From NCBI GenBank assembly GCA_030018455.1, contig JASEFU010000005.1, forward strand, positions 62,001-126,000: a stretch of DNA of 64,000 nucleotides. The letters run 5' to 3'. This document shows, one piece after another, positions 7,586 through 15,740 of the stretch. The translations under genes and the position numbers were made by a program. Every line of letters begins with the position of its first letter. Positions within the stretch are counted from its first letter, which is position 1. This DNA comes from Dehalococcoidia bacterium (GTDB taxonomy: Bacteria; Chloroflexota; Dehalococcoidia; DSTF01; JALHUB01). The notes under the pieces are model-generated. The model made no database searches. It was not told where the DNA came from and saw only the letters and a program-made list of their open reading frames with translations.

Positions 7586-8338
7586 ATGAAGAATCTGGCT
7601 CTCGTGATCGCGCTGGCCGTCCTCATCGGGGCGCTTGCCTCAGCGGGTGCCGGTGACGTGGCAGCGCACCAAGGATTCGAGAACTGCGCTTTCGGCAACG
7701 TTGCGGACGATGACGGTGATACGCTTGTCAACGATGGATGTCCGGTAGTCGGGACTCAGGGAGAAGACTTGAACCAGTGCGCCGCATGGAACACGTGGGA
7801 CGATGACGGCGATACGGTTGCTAACGATGGCTGCTTTGGTGGCCCACCGGCAGCGGGCGCGAAAGGCCAGCCGGAGGTGACCAATGCCTGCGCCAATGCC
7901 ACGGACGATGACAATATGGACGGCATGATCAACGACGGTTGTCCCGCTTTCGCTGCCCCAGAAGTCGCATGCCAGGACAACCAAGACAACGATGGCGACG
8001 GGCGAATTAATGACGGCTGTCCCGCCGTGGGCAACATGAGCGAAGGCTGCGCAGGCGTGATCGGGCCGCCATTCCCGGTGTTGGACATAAACCAGTGCGA
8101 CGAGCCTCCGGGAGCTGCCGTGGACGACGACGGCGACGGAGCAGGCCCGTGGCCTGACACGCAACTGAATGACGGATGTCCTTCGCCGGTCGGCGGCGTG
8201 CAAGCGCTCCCGGATGCTCCCACCGACGCCGGTTCGGGCAACACAACGTTCTACGCCGCGGTTTCAGCGGCCGGGCTGCTGGCCCTGGTGGCCGTGACGG
8301 GGAGCGGCTGGTATGCAAGGAGGCGCTCGCTGAGATAG
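7586..8338 (+). CDS. Exported protein with acidic DDDGD/NDGCP repeats
   Basis: 250 residues, ATG with AAGGAAGG upstream. A signal peptide (about 1-26) is followed by five or six repeats of the type A.DDDGDT.VNDGCP, spaced 25-45 residues. Asp-rich loops of this kind in thrombospondin type-3 and related proteins bind calcium, and each repeat also ends in Cys, so disulfides are likely outside the cell. The C-terminus reads VGGVQALPD, a linker, one hydrophobic segment and YARRRSLR, closely like the C-termini of the proteins at 9194 and 13077. A caspase-fold membrane protein follows 18 bases downstream. The exact function is unknown; a calcium-dependent surface or matrix protein is the best guess. 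Confidence 0.7.
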   Translation: MKNLALVIALAVLIGALASAGAGDVAAHQGFENCAFGNVADDDGDTLVNDGCPVVGTQGEDLNQCAAWNTWDDDGDTVANDGCFGGPPAAGAKGQPEVTNACANATDDDNMDGMINDGCPAFAAPEVACQDNQDNDGDGRINDGCPAVGNMSEGCAGVIGPPFPVLDINQCDEPPGAAVDDDGDGAGPWPDTQLNDGCPSPVGGVQALPDAPTDAGSGNTTFYAAVSAAGLLALVAVTGSGWYARRRSLR

Positions 8339-8356
8339 ACGGTTAGAGTCACCAAC

Positions 8357-9184
8357 ATGGGTCGCCAAAGGAGAGTCAAGAGGCGGCCGTCGAGACGTCA
8401 GTTTTCGAGACGCCGCGGGGGAGTGATCGCGATTGCCGCCGCCGCCATCGCGGTCGCGGCGATTGCGGTCGGCGCGTTGCTGTTGCGGTCGGACTCCGCT
8501 GAACAATCCGCCTTGTCCGCCGCCATCGTCGACCAGCTCAGCCTGACGGCTCCCAACCCATCGTTCGCTGAGGAGGCCGGCGAGCTGCTGACGAACGCGG
8601 GCTACGAGGTCGACTACGTCCCCGGCGATGAGACGACGGTAGAGTTCTACCGCTACCTCCCGGCTAGGAAATACGACATCGTGCTCTTCCGCAATCACGC
8701 AGCGCGCCGCCCTGATGTTTTGGCCGCGCGCCTGCCCGATGAGGCGGCGCTGTTTACGTCTGAGGCGTACGACAGGAACCGGTACATCGAGGACCAGGAC
8801 TCGCTTCGCCTGGTCAAGGTCAGCTATCCCGGCGCTGAGGAGGTGTTCTTCGGGATCAGGTCCGACTTCATCGTCTCCCGGATGGAGGGCGACTTCGGCG
8901 GCGCACTGATCGTCCTGATGGGGTGCGACGGGCTCACCACCGATCGCACGGCGGCGGCGTTCGTGGCGAAGGGGGCGGGAGCGGTCATCGGCTGGGACGG
9001 CCTGGTCACCGCCGACCACACGGACAAGGCGACGGCGAGCCTGTTGCGCCATCTGCTGATTGAAGGGCTGACGGCCGAAGAGGCGGTGGAAGCGGCGGCG
9101 AGCGAGGTCGGGCCTGACCCCGCGTACGGCAGCACAGTAAAGGTTGTATCAGTCGCCGCGCATTCTGGCGGGACCCCAAATTAG
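8357..9184 (+). CDS. Membrane-anchored caspase-fold (CHAT/C25-like) protein
   Basis: 275 residues. The Arg-rich N-terminus and one membrane segment (about 24-44) place the rest outside. The domain has the order expected of caspase-fold peptidases: a beta-strand ending in the candidate catalytic His (YDIVLFRNH, His114), another ending in the candidate catalytic Cys (LIVLMGCDG, Cys190), then FVAKGAGAVIGWDGLV and T.EEAVEAA, which resemble the conserved end of CHAT domains. A paralogue with the same His and Cys lies at 15741. CHAT and C25 families are cysteine peptidases; activity here is inferred from motif order only. It sits between two exported proteins, so cleavage or processing of surface proteins is possible. 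Confidence 0.6.
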   Translation: MGRQRRVKRRPSRRQFSRRRGGVIAIAAAAIAVAAIAVGALLLRSDSAEQSALSAAIVDQLSLTAPNPSFAEEAGELLTNAGYEVDYVPGDETTVEFYRYLPARKYDIVLFRNHAARRPDVLAARLPDEAALFTSEAYDRNRYIEDQDSLRLVKVSYPGAEEVFFGIRSDFIVSRMEGDFGGALIVLMGCDGLTTDRTAAAFVAKGAGAVIGWDGLVTADHTDKATASLLRHLLIEGLTAEEAVEAAASEVGPDPAYGSTVKVVSVAAHSGGTPN

Positions 9185-9193
9185 GAGGCGATG

Positions 9194-9850
9194 ATGAGAA
9201 TAGTCCAGATTGTCTGCGCAGCCCTCATCGCGGCAGGGATGATGGGATCGTCCGGCATGCAGGCTTTCGCTGTCACGCCGACTCCCTCCCTCACCCCGAC
9301 GAATACGGCTCCCCCACCGCCTACTCCCACTCGGACTCCCACCCCCACCCCTACCCCTACCCCTTCCCCCTCCGTGACCCCTACTCCCACGAATACGCCG
9401 GTCTCAGGCGTCTTCTGCTATTGTCTGGCTAAAGACATTGTTCCGACCGGCAGTGGCACAATCGTGAATGTCCCTTCTCAGTCGGAATTCTGCAGCCCAG
9501 ACTGCTACTATCTCCACACAGAAGTCACCGTCACAGCATACGGCATTGCGGGGTATGGCTGGTCGTCGTGGTCGGGGACTGACAACAATTTGGCCAACCC
9601 GACCACAGTGACAATGAGTTGGGCCAAAATCGTGACGGCCTACTTCGTATTGTTACCCACGCCTACGCCCCCGCCTCCGCCTCCACCCCCGTTATCGGTG
9701 GGCGGCATGCAGGCTGTGCCGGAACCGCTTGCCGATGCAAATCGCGGCCCTCCGGCGCTGCCCCTTGTCGCGACGGGCGGGGGAACACTCGCTGCAGCCG
9801 CAGTGGCCGCACTGGGGGGTCTGTATGTGCGGAGGCGTCACTTGCGTTAG
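9194..9850 (+). CDS. Exported protein with InlB-like repeat and Thr-Pro stalk
   Basis: 218 residues. The ATG at 9194 lies five bases after AGGAGG; the adjacent ATG at 9191 is too close to it. Signal peptide (about 1-27), then a Thr-Pro stalk of 40 residues, then one divergent InlB B-repeat-like domain (VPTGSGTI, CSPDCYYLHTEVTVTAYG, YGWSSWSGTDNN..NPTTVTM, KIVTAYF). Such domains are small beta folds common in surface proteins. Extra Cys residues suggest disulfides. The C-terminus has VGGMQAVPEP, a hydrophobic stretch and YVRRRHLR, the same anchor type as the proteins at 7586 and 13077. Function unknown; probably a surface-exposed structural or adhesive protein. Confidence 0.7.
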   Translation: MRIVQIVCAALIAAGMMGSSGMQAFAVTPTPSLTPTNTAPPPPTPTRTPTPTPTPTPSPSVTPTPTNTPVSGVFCYCLAKDIVPTGSGTIVNVPSQSEFCSPDCYYLHTEVTVTAYGIAGYGWSSWSGTDNNLANPTTVTMSWAKIVTAYFVLLPTPTPPPPPPPPLSVGGMQAVPEPLADANRGPPALPLVATGGGTLAAAAVAALGGLYVRRRHLR

Positions 9851-9887
9851 GCCGAAAGTGAATCGCGCAAGAAAGAATCTCTTGTTC

Positions 9888-11483
9888 TCAGAGACCGCTG
9901 AGGGCGGGGAAGGCGATGGTGAAGGCTGAGCCGCGGCCCGGCTCGCTCGCCGCCGACACCGTTCCCCCCTGCGCCTCCGCAAGCTTCTTGACTATCGCCA
10001 GCCCCAGCCCGCTGCCGCTTCCGCGTGCCCGCGCCGCGTCGACCCGGTAGAAGCGGTCGAAGATGCGCGGCAGGTGCTCGGCGGCGATGCCGGGCCCCGT
10101 GTCCTCGACGCTCAGCGTGACACTCCCGCCGGACGCGCCGGCCCGCACCGTCACGCGGCCGCCCTTCGGCGTGTGCTTGAGGGCGTTGTCAAGCAAGTTG
10201 CCGACGATCTGGAGCGTGCGCTCGCGGTCGACCAGCGCCGCCGGGAGCGGCTGGGCCTCCAGATCGAGCGTGACCCCCGCCTGCTGCGCCTGCGGCAGCG
10301 CCCGCGTGACCGCCTGTCGCGCCAGCTCGGCGAGGTCGGTGGGGGCGCGCTCCAGCCGCAGCTCGCCCGATTCGGCGAGGGCGATGTCGCGGAGGTCGGT
10401 GATGAGCTTGCTAAGCAGGGCGGCCTCGTCGCGGATGACGGCCGCGTGCTCCTGGTCGGCGGGGATGACGCCGTCGATAAAGCCCTGCGCCGTGCCCTGG
10501 ATGACGGCAAGCGGGGAGCGCAGCTCGTGGGCGATGTCGGCGAGGAGGCGGCGCCGCGTCTCGCGGTCGCTTTCAAGGGCGGCCGCCATCTGGTTGAACG
10601 ACAGGGCGAGGTCGGCGGCCTCAGAGGGCGACGTCAGGTCGACGCGGTGCCCGAAGTCCCCGGCGGCGATCCTGCGGGCGGCGACCGCCAGGCGGCGGAG
10701 CGGCCGCGTGAACCCGTTGACGAGCGCTACGGCCAGCAGCGCGGCGATGGCGAGAGCGGAGAGCCCGCCCGCGAGAAGGGCAAGCCTTATCCTATCGAGG
10801 AAATCGCTGACACCCTGTTCGAGGAATGTGCCGCCGCCGGAGTAGACCACCAGCGTACCCACGCGCTCGCCGTCCAGCAGGACAGGGATGCTCTCGGTCT
10901 CGCGGCCCTGTCCCTGCGCGCTTGCTTCCAACTCCGCGCCCATCGCCGGCGCGACGTAGGCCGTGTCTTCGCTTCCCCCGTACCAGTCACCATCGCCGGC
11001 GCCTTCCGGCGCGCCCTGCTGCCGCTGTTCCGTCTGGCCGCCCGGGCCCATGGGCGCGTCGCCGGGGGCAGTCTCGCCTCCCGACGTCGAGCCTTGTCCG
11101 CGGCCGGGGCCCTGCCCGTCGCCCTGCCCGTCGCCGGGCGTCTGGCCATCACCGGGACCGGTCTCGCCGCCGGGGCCGCCGGGACCCCTGCCGGGCGAAG
11201 AATCGGCGACGGCGGCGCCTTGGGCGTCGAGGAGCTGGACGCGGCCCCCCGGGCTGGGCACCGACGATATGACGGACTCGACGCCCTCCCAGCTCCCCTG
11301 GGCCGCGTAGTAATCGCCCAGGTTCTCCACGAGCGTTTCCACGTAGGCGGCGTCGACGCTGGAGCGATACGAATCGAACTCGCGCGTGGCCGTTCGTTCG
11401 GCGATGACGGCTGCGATACCCACGGCGAGGGCGACAATGAAGATAAAGGAAAGGGCAAGACGGAGTCGCAGGCTACGAAGCAT
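9888..11483 (-). CDS. Sensor histidine kinase (BaeS/PhoR-like)
   Basis: 531 residues. First membrane segment at about 11-28, an extracytoplasmic region to about 215, second membrane segment about 231-255, HAMP 256-308, HisKA with IAHELRSPL carrying the phosphorylated His, and an ATPase domain with N box (DNALKH), DTGPGIA and GSGLGLAIVKKL. It autophosphorylates on His and passes phosphate to the regulator encoded just upstream, which its start overlaps by 11 bases. The sensor region is unusual: about 90 residues of it are a low-complexity Gly/Pro/Asp/Gln stretch that looks disordered or wall-spanning. The signal sensed is unknown. Confidence 0.92.
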   Translation of the reverse strand: MLRSLRLRLALSFIFIVALAVGIAAVIAERTATREFDSYRSSVDAAYVETLVENLGDYYAAQGSWEGVESVISSVPSPGGRVQLLDAQGAAVADSSPGRGPGGPGGETGPGDGQTPGDGQGDGQGPGRGQGSTSGGETAPGDAPMGPGGQTEQRQQGAPEGAGDGDWYGGSEDTAYVAPAMGAELEASAQGQGRETESIPVLLDGERVGTLVVYSGGGTFLEQGVSDFLDRIRLALLAGGLSALAIAALLAVALVNGFTRPLRRLAVAARRIAAGDFGHRVDLTSPSEAADLALSFNQMAAALESDRETRRRLLADIAHELRSPLAVIQGTAQGFIDGVIPADQEHAAVIRDEAALLSKLITDLRDIALAESGELRLERAPTDLAELARQAVTRALPQAQQAGVTLDLEAQPLPAALVDRERTLQIVGNLLDNALKHTPKGGRVTVRAGASGGSVTLSVEDTGPGIAAEHLPRIFDRFYRVDAARARGSGSGLGLAIVKKLAEAQGGTVSAASEPGRGSAFTIAFPALSGL

Positions 11484-12162
11484 CTCCCGCCTCCAGTCGG
11501 TAGCCGACGCCGTGCACCGTTACCACGTACTTCGGGCGGCGCGGGTCGGGCTCCAGTTTCTGCCGCAGGTTCTTTATGTGGCTGTCGATGGCGCGCTCGT
11601 ACCCCTCGTAGCTGTCGCCCTGCACCGCCTCCAGCAGTTGCAGGCGCGTGTAGACGACGCCGGGGTGGCGGGCCATCGTGTGGAGAATGGCGAACTCGGT
11701 GGGAGTGAGGTGGACGCGTCGCTCCCCCAGTCGCACCTCGTGGCGGCTGGGGTCGATGAAGAGCGGGCCGAGCGTGAGCGGCGCCCGCGGCTCGGCGGGA
11801 CGCGCCCGTCGCAGGATGGCGCGAACACGCGCAAGCAGCTCCTTCGGCTCGAAGGGCTTGACCACGTAGTCGTCGGCGCCCAGCTCGAGGCCGACCACTT
11901 TGTCGACGGGGTCGTCGCGGGCGGTGAGCATGATCACCGGCACGTCGGACGACTGCCGGAGCGAGCGCATGACGTCCCACCCGGATATTTCGGGCAGCAT
12001 GAGGTCGAGGATGAGGAGCGACGGCTTCTCGCGCCTCGCCGCTTCGAGGGCGCTGCGGCCGTCGAACGCCGCGGCCACGCGATAGCCGTCCTTCTCCAGG
12101 TAGGCGCGGACGATCTCGACCATGTGCTTGTCGTCGTCGACAACCAGTATCTTCTCTTTCAT
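11473..12162 (-). CDS. OmpR-family response regulator
   Basis: 229 residues. Receiver domain with acidic pocket (VVDDDKH), phosphoacceptor Asp in LLILDLMLPE, conserved T and K (MLTARD, VVKPFEPKEL). C-terminal winged helix (LTPTEFAILHTMARHPGVVYTR, IDSHIKNLRQKLEPDP, VHGVGYRLE). It is the partner of the histidine kinase downstream (11-base overlap) and diverges from the exported protein gene at 12413. The shared intergenic region has tandem direct repeats 11 bases apart, the usual spacing for OmpR-family sites, suggesting it controls itself and the divergent gene. Confidence 0.95.
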   Translation of the reverse strand: MKEKILVVDDDKHMVEIVRAYLEKDGYRVAAAFDGRSALEAARREKPSLLILDLMLPEISGWDVMRSLRQSSDVPVIMLTARDDPVDKVVGLELGADDYVVKPFEPKELLARVRAILRRARPAEPRAPLTLGPLFIDPSRHEVRLGERRVHLTPTEFAILHTMARHPGVVYTRLQLLEAVQGDSYEGYERAIDSHIKNLRQKLEPDPRRPKYVVTVHGVGYRLEAGDAS

Positions 12163-12219
12163 GTTGCCTCCGCTGCTATCTGTTGAGGCCGCGCTCGGCG
12201 CCGCCGCCGTCTCTCATCA

Positions 12220-12324
12220 CACATAGTCTACGCGAAATATGTGCAGGATTCTTGGAGGAATTGTGGAGATTTCCCCTTTTTCCGCTTCCCGGGCGGGGCC
12301 TCAATCTCCATGCGATCTCCATCC
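12220..12324. promoter_or_regulatory. Divergent control region with 11-bp direct repeats
   Basis: ATCTCCAT occurs at 12304-12311 and 12315-12322, a period of 11 bases. On the other strand ATCTCCACAAT and TCCTCCAAGAA (about 12250-12270) repeat the same core with the same period. An inverted repeat CACATA..TATGTG spans 12220-12243. OmpR-family regulators bind tandem half-sites at 10-11-base spacing, so this is the likely operator between the regulator gene and the gene at 12413. Confidence 0.5.
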
Positions 12325-12412
12325 TGTTTCCACTGCCCTTACACACGCCGCCGCTAAGCTGAAAGTGGATGCGGGAGGACCGCAAGAGCACACAGAGTAA
12401 GGAGGAAGAGTG

Positions 12413-12961
12413 ATGGGAAAGAGACTGGCTGTAGTGGGCGGCGCGATCGCGGCGGTGGCCGTGGGCGTCTTGCTCTTCGGGACGGTGTTCGCGGCCGGGC
12501 CGGGACCCAACGCGGGCAACGGGGTCGACATCGGCGGGAGGGACATACCGGTGGCCGTGGCGTCGGAGCTGACGGGGCTAACGGAGGAGCAACTGCTCGC
12601 CGAGCTCGAAGGCGGCACGACTATCCCGGCGCTGCTGGAGGAGAAGGGGATCGACCTTTCGGTCTTCCACCAGGAGGTAGCGGAGGCGCGCCAGGCGGCG
12701 GTAGACGCGGCGGTGGCGGCAGGCACGCTCACGCAGGAGCAGGCGCAGCGCATGCTGGAGCGCATGGAGCAGAACCAGGCCTCGCCGGGCCCGCACGGAC
12801 CGCAGTACGGTGAAGGCCGGCAGCTCGGCGAGTGCGACGGCGACGGCGAGCAGCACCGCTACGGCTCCGCTTCGGTTGCGGCGGCTGGCAAGAGCTGGGG
12901 TGAGCCTGGCGAAGGCACGGGCCCCGGCCTCGAGCACCGCTACGGCGGCTCGACCCGGTAG
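12413..12961 (+). CDS. Small exported protein, probable two-component target
   Basis: 182 residues. The ATG at 12413 is preceded at seven bases by GGAGG; the adjacent GTG at 12410 is less well placed. Signal peptide about 1-28. The middle (about 45-120) is helical: PVAVASELTGLTEEQLLAEL, TIPALLEEKGID, AAVAAGTLTQEQAQRMLERM. This resembles the short secreted helical proteins often found next to two-component systems in Chloroflexota and Firmicutes. The tail is rich in Gly, Glu and His with two EHRYG/QHRYG copies, possibly metal binding. It diverges from the response regulator gene and ends at a strong terminator, so it is transcribed alone. Confidence 0.65.
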   Translation: MGKRLAVVGGAIAAVAVGVLLFGTVFAAGPGPNAGNGVDIGGRDIPVAVASELTGLTEEQLLAELEGGTTIPALLEEKGIDLSVFHQEVAEARQAAVDAAVAAGTLTQEQAQRMLERMEQNQASPGPHGPQYGEGRQLGECDGDGEQHRYGSASVAAAGKSWGEPGEGTGPGLEHRYGGSTR

Positions 12962-12985
12962 GCTTTCGAGCCATCGGTTGAATGG

Positions 12986-13022
12986 GGAGAGAGGCGGAGA
13001 ACGCCTCTCTTCTCTCTTTTTC
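12986..13022 (+). terminator. Intrinsic terminator
   Basis: AGAGAGGCG pairs with CGCCTCTCT around GAGAA and is followed by TCTCTCTTTTT. It lies 25 bases after the stop of the small exported protein. Confidence 0.85.
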
Positions 13023-13046
13023 GTGGGGTATTCTGCGCCGATCTTG

Positions 13047-13065
13047 TTGACAGAAGGCATACAAT
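13047..13065 (+). promoter_or_regulatory. Promoter with TTGACA seven bases before TACAAT
   Basis: TTGACA at 13047-13052 and TACAAT at 13060-13065, seven bases apart, as at 7050. No good -35 exists at normal spacing. Transcription would start near 13072, leaving almost no leader before the ATG at 13077. Confidence 0.45.
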
Positions 13066-13076
13066 GGTGAGGCTGA

Positions 13077-14102
13077 ATGCGGGGGTACCCCAAAGTGGGC
13101 TGTTTTCGCCGTCTTCTTTTGCCTGCGCTATCGATTGCGCTGGCGCTGCTCGCAGCCGCGCCTGCCGCCGGCGCCGACGGGCAGCGGTACCGCGATGAGG
13201 TTTTCGACTCCGTGCTCGTCACGAGCGATATCGCGTACGGCGAGGCGATCGACGAGCACGGCGAGCTCGAGACGCTCTACCTCGATCTGTACGAGCCGGA
13301 GGGCGACGCGGCGACGGGGCGCCCCGCGCTCGTCTGGATTCACGGCGGCGGCTTCACTGGCGGCGACAAGGCGGACTCGCTGCACGTCGAGATTGCGACC
13401 CGCTTCGCAAAACGCGGTTACGTGGCGGCGTCGATCAACTACCGTCTGCGCGAGGGCGAATACTTCGAGCCGAACGACCCGGAGCTGCCGCTGGCCATCG
13501 CCGACGCGCAGCACGACGCCCAGGCAGCCGTGCGCTGGCTGAGGGCGAACGCCGCCTCCTACCGGATCGACCCCGGGCGCATCGCCGTCGGCGGCAGCTC
13601 GGCGGGGGCCGTCACCTCCCTCTACGTCACGTACAACTCGAGCGACCCCGGCGACAGCGGGAACCCCGGCTACCCGTCAGATGTTTCCGCGGGCGTCTCC
13701 GTCTCCGGCGCCATGGCCCCGCTGCTGATCGAGGCGGGGGAGCCGCCGGCGATGATGGTGCACGGCGTCGAAGACACGCGCGTCCCCTACGACCTAGCGC
13801 TTCAGGTGGTGGCGCGGGCGCAGGCGGTTGGGGTTACAGTGGAGTTCCACCCGCTGGATGGCATTGGGCACGGCGTGTGGACGCTGTACAAGGAGCCCGT
13901 CATCGCCTGGATGTCCGACTTCCTCTACCGGCAGGTCGCGTCACCCCCCGTCGGGGGCTTGGCGGAGCCGGCAGCGCTGCCGGCGGAGTGCGAAACATCG
14001 GTGCCGTTCGCGCCGATCGCCGCTGCCGCGGGGCTCGGCGGAGGCCTGCTCCTTGCCGTCGCATCCGTTGCCTTGCACAAACGGCTGTTTCGCTCCTCCT
14101 GA
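13077..14102 (+). CDS. Exported alpha/beta-hydrolase (carboxylesterase-like)
   Basis: 341 residues. Signal peptide (about 1-33, ending AAGA). The hydrolase domain has the oxyanion-hole motif HGGGF, the nucleophile elbow GGSSAG, a candidate acid residue in HGVEDTRVP and the catalytic His in GIGHGVW, so the full Ser-Asp-His triad of the esterase/lipase family is present. Esterase or acyl-hydrolase activity on an unknown substrate outside the cell is expected. The C-terminus carries VGGLAEPAALP, a hydrophobic segment and a basic tail (HKRLF), the same anchor pattern as the proteins at 7586 and 9194. The following propeller gene starts 55 bases downstream in the same direction. Confidence 0.85.
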   Translation: MRGYPKVGCFRRLLLPALSIALALLAAAPAAGADGQRYRDEVFDSVLVTSDIAYGEAIDEHGELETLYLDLYEPEGDAATGRPALVWIHGGGFTGGDKADSLHVEIATRFAKRGYVAASINYRLREGEYFEPNDPELPLAIADAQHDAQAAVRWLRANAASYRIDPGRIAVGGSSAGAVTSLYVTYNSSDPGDSGNPGYPSDVSAGVSVSGAMAPLLIEAGEPPAMMVHGVEDTRVPYDLALQVVARAQAVGVTVEFHPLDGIGHGVWTLYKEPVIAWMSDFLYRQVASPPVGGLAEPAALPAECETSVPFAPIAAAAGLGGGLLLAVASVALHKRLFRSS

Positions 14103-14156
14103 TCGTCGGCTACAATGTCGGCGCCGTCATGACGGCAGCAGTGAAAGGCATTCGAA

Positions 14157-15725
14157 GTGAAGTGGCTCCCTATCCGCGCCGCAATCATCGCCGCCGTCGC
14201 GGCCCTTGTCGTCGCCCTCGCCTCGGCCCAGGCGCTGCCGACCACGCGGGTGAGCGTGAGCAGCGAGGGGCTGGAGGGCAACGGCAGGAGCTTCGAGCCC
14301 GCGATCAGCGGCGACGGTCGCTTCGTCGCCTTTCAGTCGTGGGCGTCGAATCTGGTCGAAGGGGACACCAACGTCTGCCGCGTGTTCCCGACGTTCGACA
14401 CCGGCAACTGCCCGGACATCTTCGTTCACGACCGCGAGACGGGCACGACGGAGCGCGTCAACGTAAGCAGCGCAGGCGAGCAGGCGAACAGCTGGAGCTA
14501 CAACCCCGACGTCAGCGGCGACGGGCGCTTCGTGAGCTTCGTCTCGGGGGCGTCGAACCTGGTGGAGGACGACACGAACGTTTCCTTCTATCCGGACGGG
14601 ATGCCCTACCCGATGGAAGACGTCTTCGTGCGTGACCGCGAGACCGGACGGACGGCGCGCGTCAGCGTCGGCAGCGATGGCGCTCAGGCGAACGGGCCGA
14701 GCGACCGCGCCGCGATCAGCGACGACGGCCGCTACGTCGCCTTCCTCTCGACCGCCGACAACCTGGTGTCGGGCGACACGAACGGCCAGCGCGACGTCTT
14801 CCGCCACGATCTGCAGACCGGCGAGACGCTCCGCGTGAACGTCAACAGCGCTGGCGTCGAGGCGAACGGCTGGAGCTACCACGTCACCATCAGCGCCGAC
14901 GGCCGCTTTGTCGGGTTCAGCTCCAGCGCTTCGAACCTCGTCGCCCCTCCCGAGGCGGAGATGGACATCGACGCGTTCCTGTGGGACGCGGAAAGCGGCC
15001 GCGTGGAACTGATCAGCGCGCCGAGCGGCACGGAACCAGCGGGCCCCTACGGCGAAGCGCCGTTCGTAAGCGCCGACGGGAGATGGGCGGTATTCAGCAG
15101 CGGCAACCCGAACCTCGTTCCCAGCGCAGATATGATCGAGGACGTCTTTCTGCGCGACAGGCTGACCGGCGAGACGCGTCGGATTAGCCTGACGATGGAC
15201 GGGCGGGAGGCGGGCTCGGCGAGCTTTGTCATGGGGCTCACGTCCGACGGTCGCTTCGCCGTCTATCGCACCGCCTCGCCCGCCATCGTCCCCGGCGACA
15301 CGAACGACCGCGAGGACGTCTTCGTCTGGGACAGGCTGACCGGGCAGACGGTGCGGGCGAGTGTGGACAGCGCCGGCCGTGAGGCGAACGGGCACAGTGA
15401 GATGGCGGAAATCAGTGACGACGGCCGCATCGTCGCCTTCCAGTCCGACGCGACCAATCTTGTCCCCGCGGACACCAACGGCGCCACCGATGTCTTTGCC
15501 CGCGAGATCGTAGTCTCTCCGGCGCCTTCGCCCACGCCTACGGCCGTCGCGACCCCAACGGCGCCGCCGGCAACCCCGGTCGCGCCCCCGCCCACGGGGG
15601 ACGGACCGGGCGCCGCGGAGACTCCGTTCAATAGATTGGGACAGGGGCTCGTCGCTCTCGTCGCGGCGTGGTTGCTCGTAACGGCGGTGGGAGCGACGCT
15701 GAGCCGCAGACATCGCCCGCGGTAG
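14157..15725 (+). CDS. Exported TolB-like seven-bladed beta-propeller protein
   Basis: 522 residues, GTG start with GAAAGG upstream. Signal peptide (about 1-25). Seven repeats contain (S/D).DGR(F/Y)VAF.S..SNLV..DTN....DVF..DR.TG.T.RVSV, the PD40/TolB-type blade, giving a complete seven-bladed propeller. A Thr-Pro linker and one C-terminal membrane segment with SRRHRPR anchor it. Such propellers bind proteins or sugars at the cell surface; no catalytic residues are evident. It lies between an exported esterase and a caspase-fold protein whose start is 15 bases after its stop, so the last two are probably co-transcribed. The ligand is unknown. Confidence 0.85.
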   Translation: MKWLPIRAAIIAAVAALVVALASAQALPTTRVSVSSEGLEGNGRSFEPAISGDGRFVAFQSWASNLVEGDTNVCRVFPTFDTGNCPDIFVHDRETGTTERVNVSSAGEQANSWSYNPDVSGDGRFVSFVSGASNLVEDDTNVSFYPDGMPYPMEDVFVRDRETGRTARVSVGSDGAQANGPSDRAAISDDGRYVAFLSTADNLVSGDTNGQRDVFRHDLQTGETLRVNVNSAGVEANGWSYHVTISADGRFVGFSSSASNLVAPPEAEMDIDAFLWDAESGRVELISAPSGTEPAGPYGEAPFVSADGRWAVFSSGNPNLVPSADMIEDVFLRDRLTGETRRISLTMDGREAGSASFVMGLTSDGRFAVYRTASPAIVPGDTNDREDVFVWDRLTGQTVRASVDSAGREANGHSEMAEISDDGRIVAFQSDATNLVPADTNGATDVFAREIVVSPAPSPTPTAVATPTAPPATPVAPPPTGDGPGAAETPFNRLGQGLVALVAAWLLVTAVGATLSRRHRPR

Positions 15726-15740
15726 GGCGGAGGTTCCGGC

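Noticed and set aside
8357-9184. Anti-phage CHAT system
   Set aside because: There is no TPR partner, nuclease or Cas protein, and the domain faces outside the membrane.
10074-11708. 544-residue open frame on the plus strand
   Set aside because: Antisense to the histidine kinase, whose domains are complete and unambiguous.
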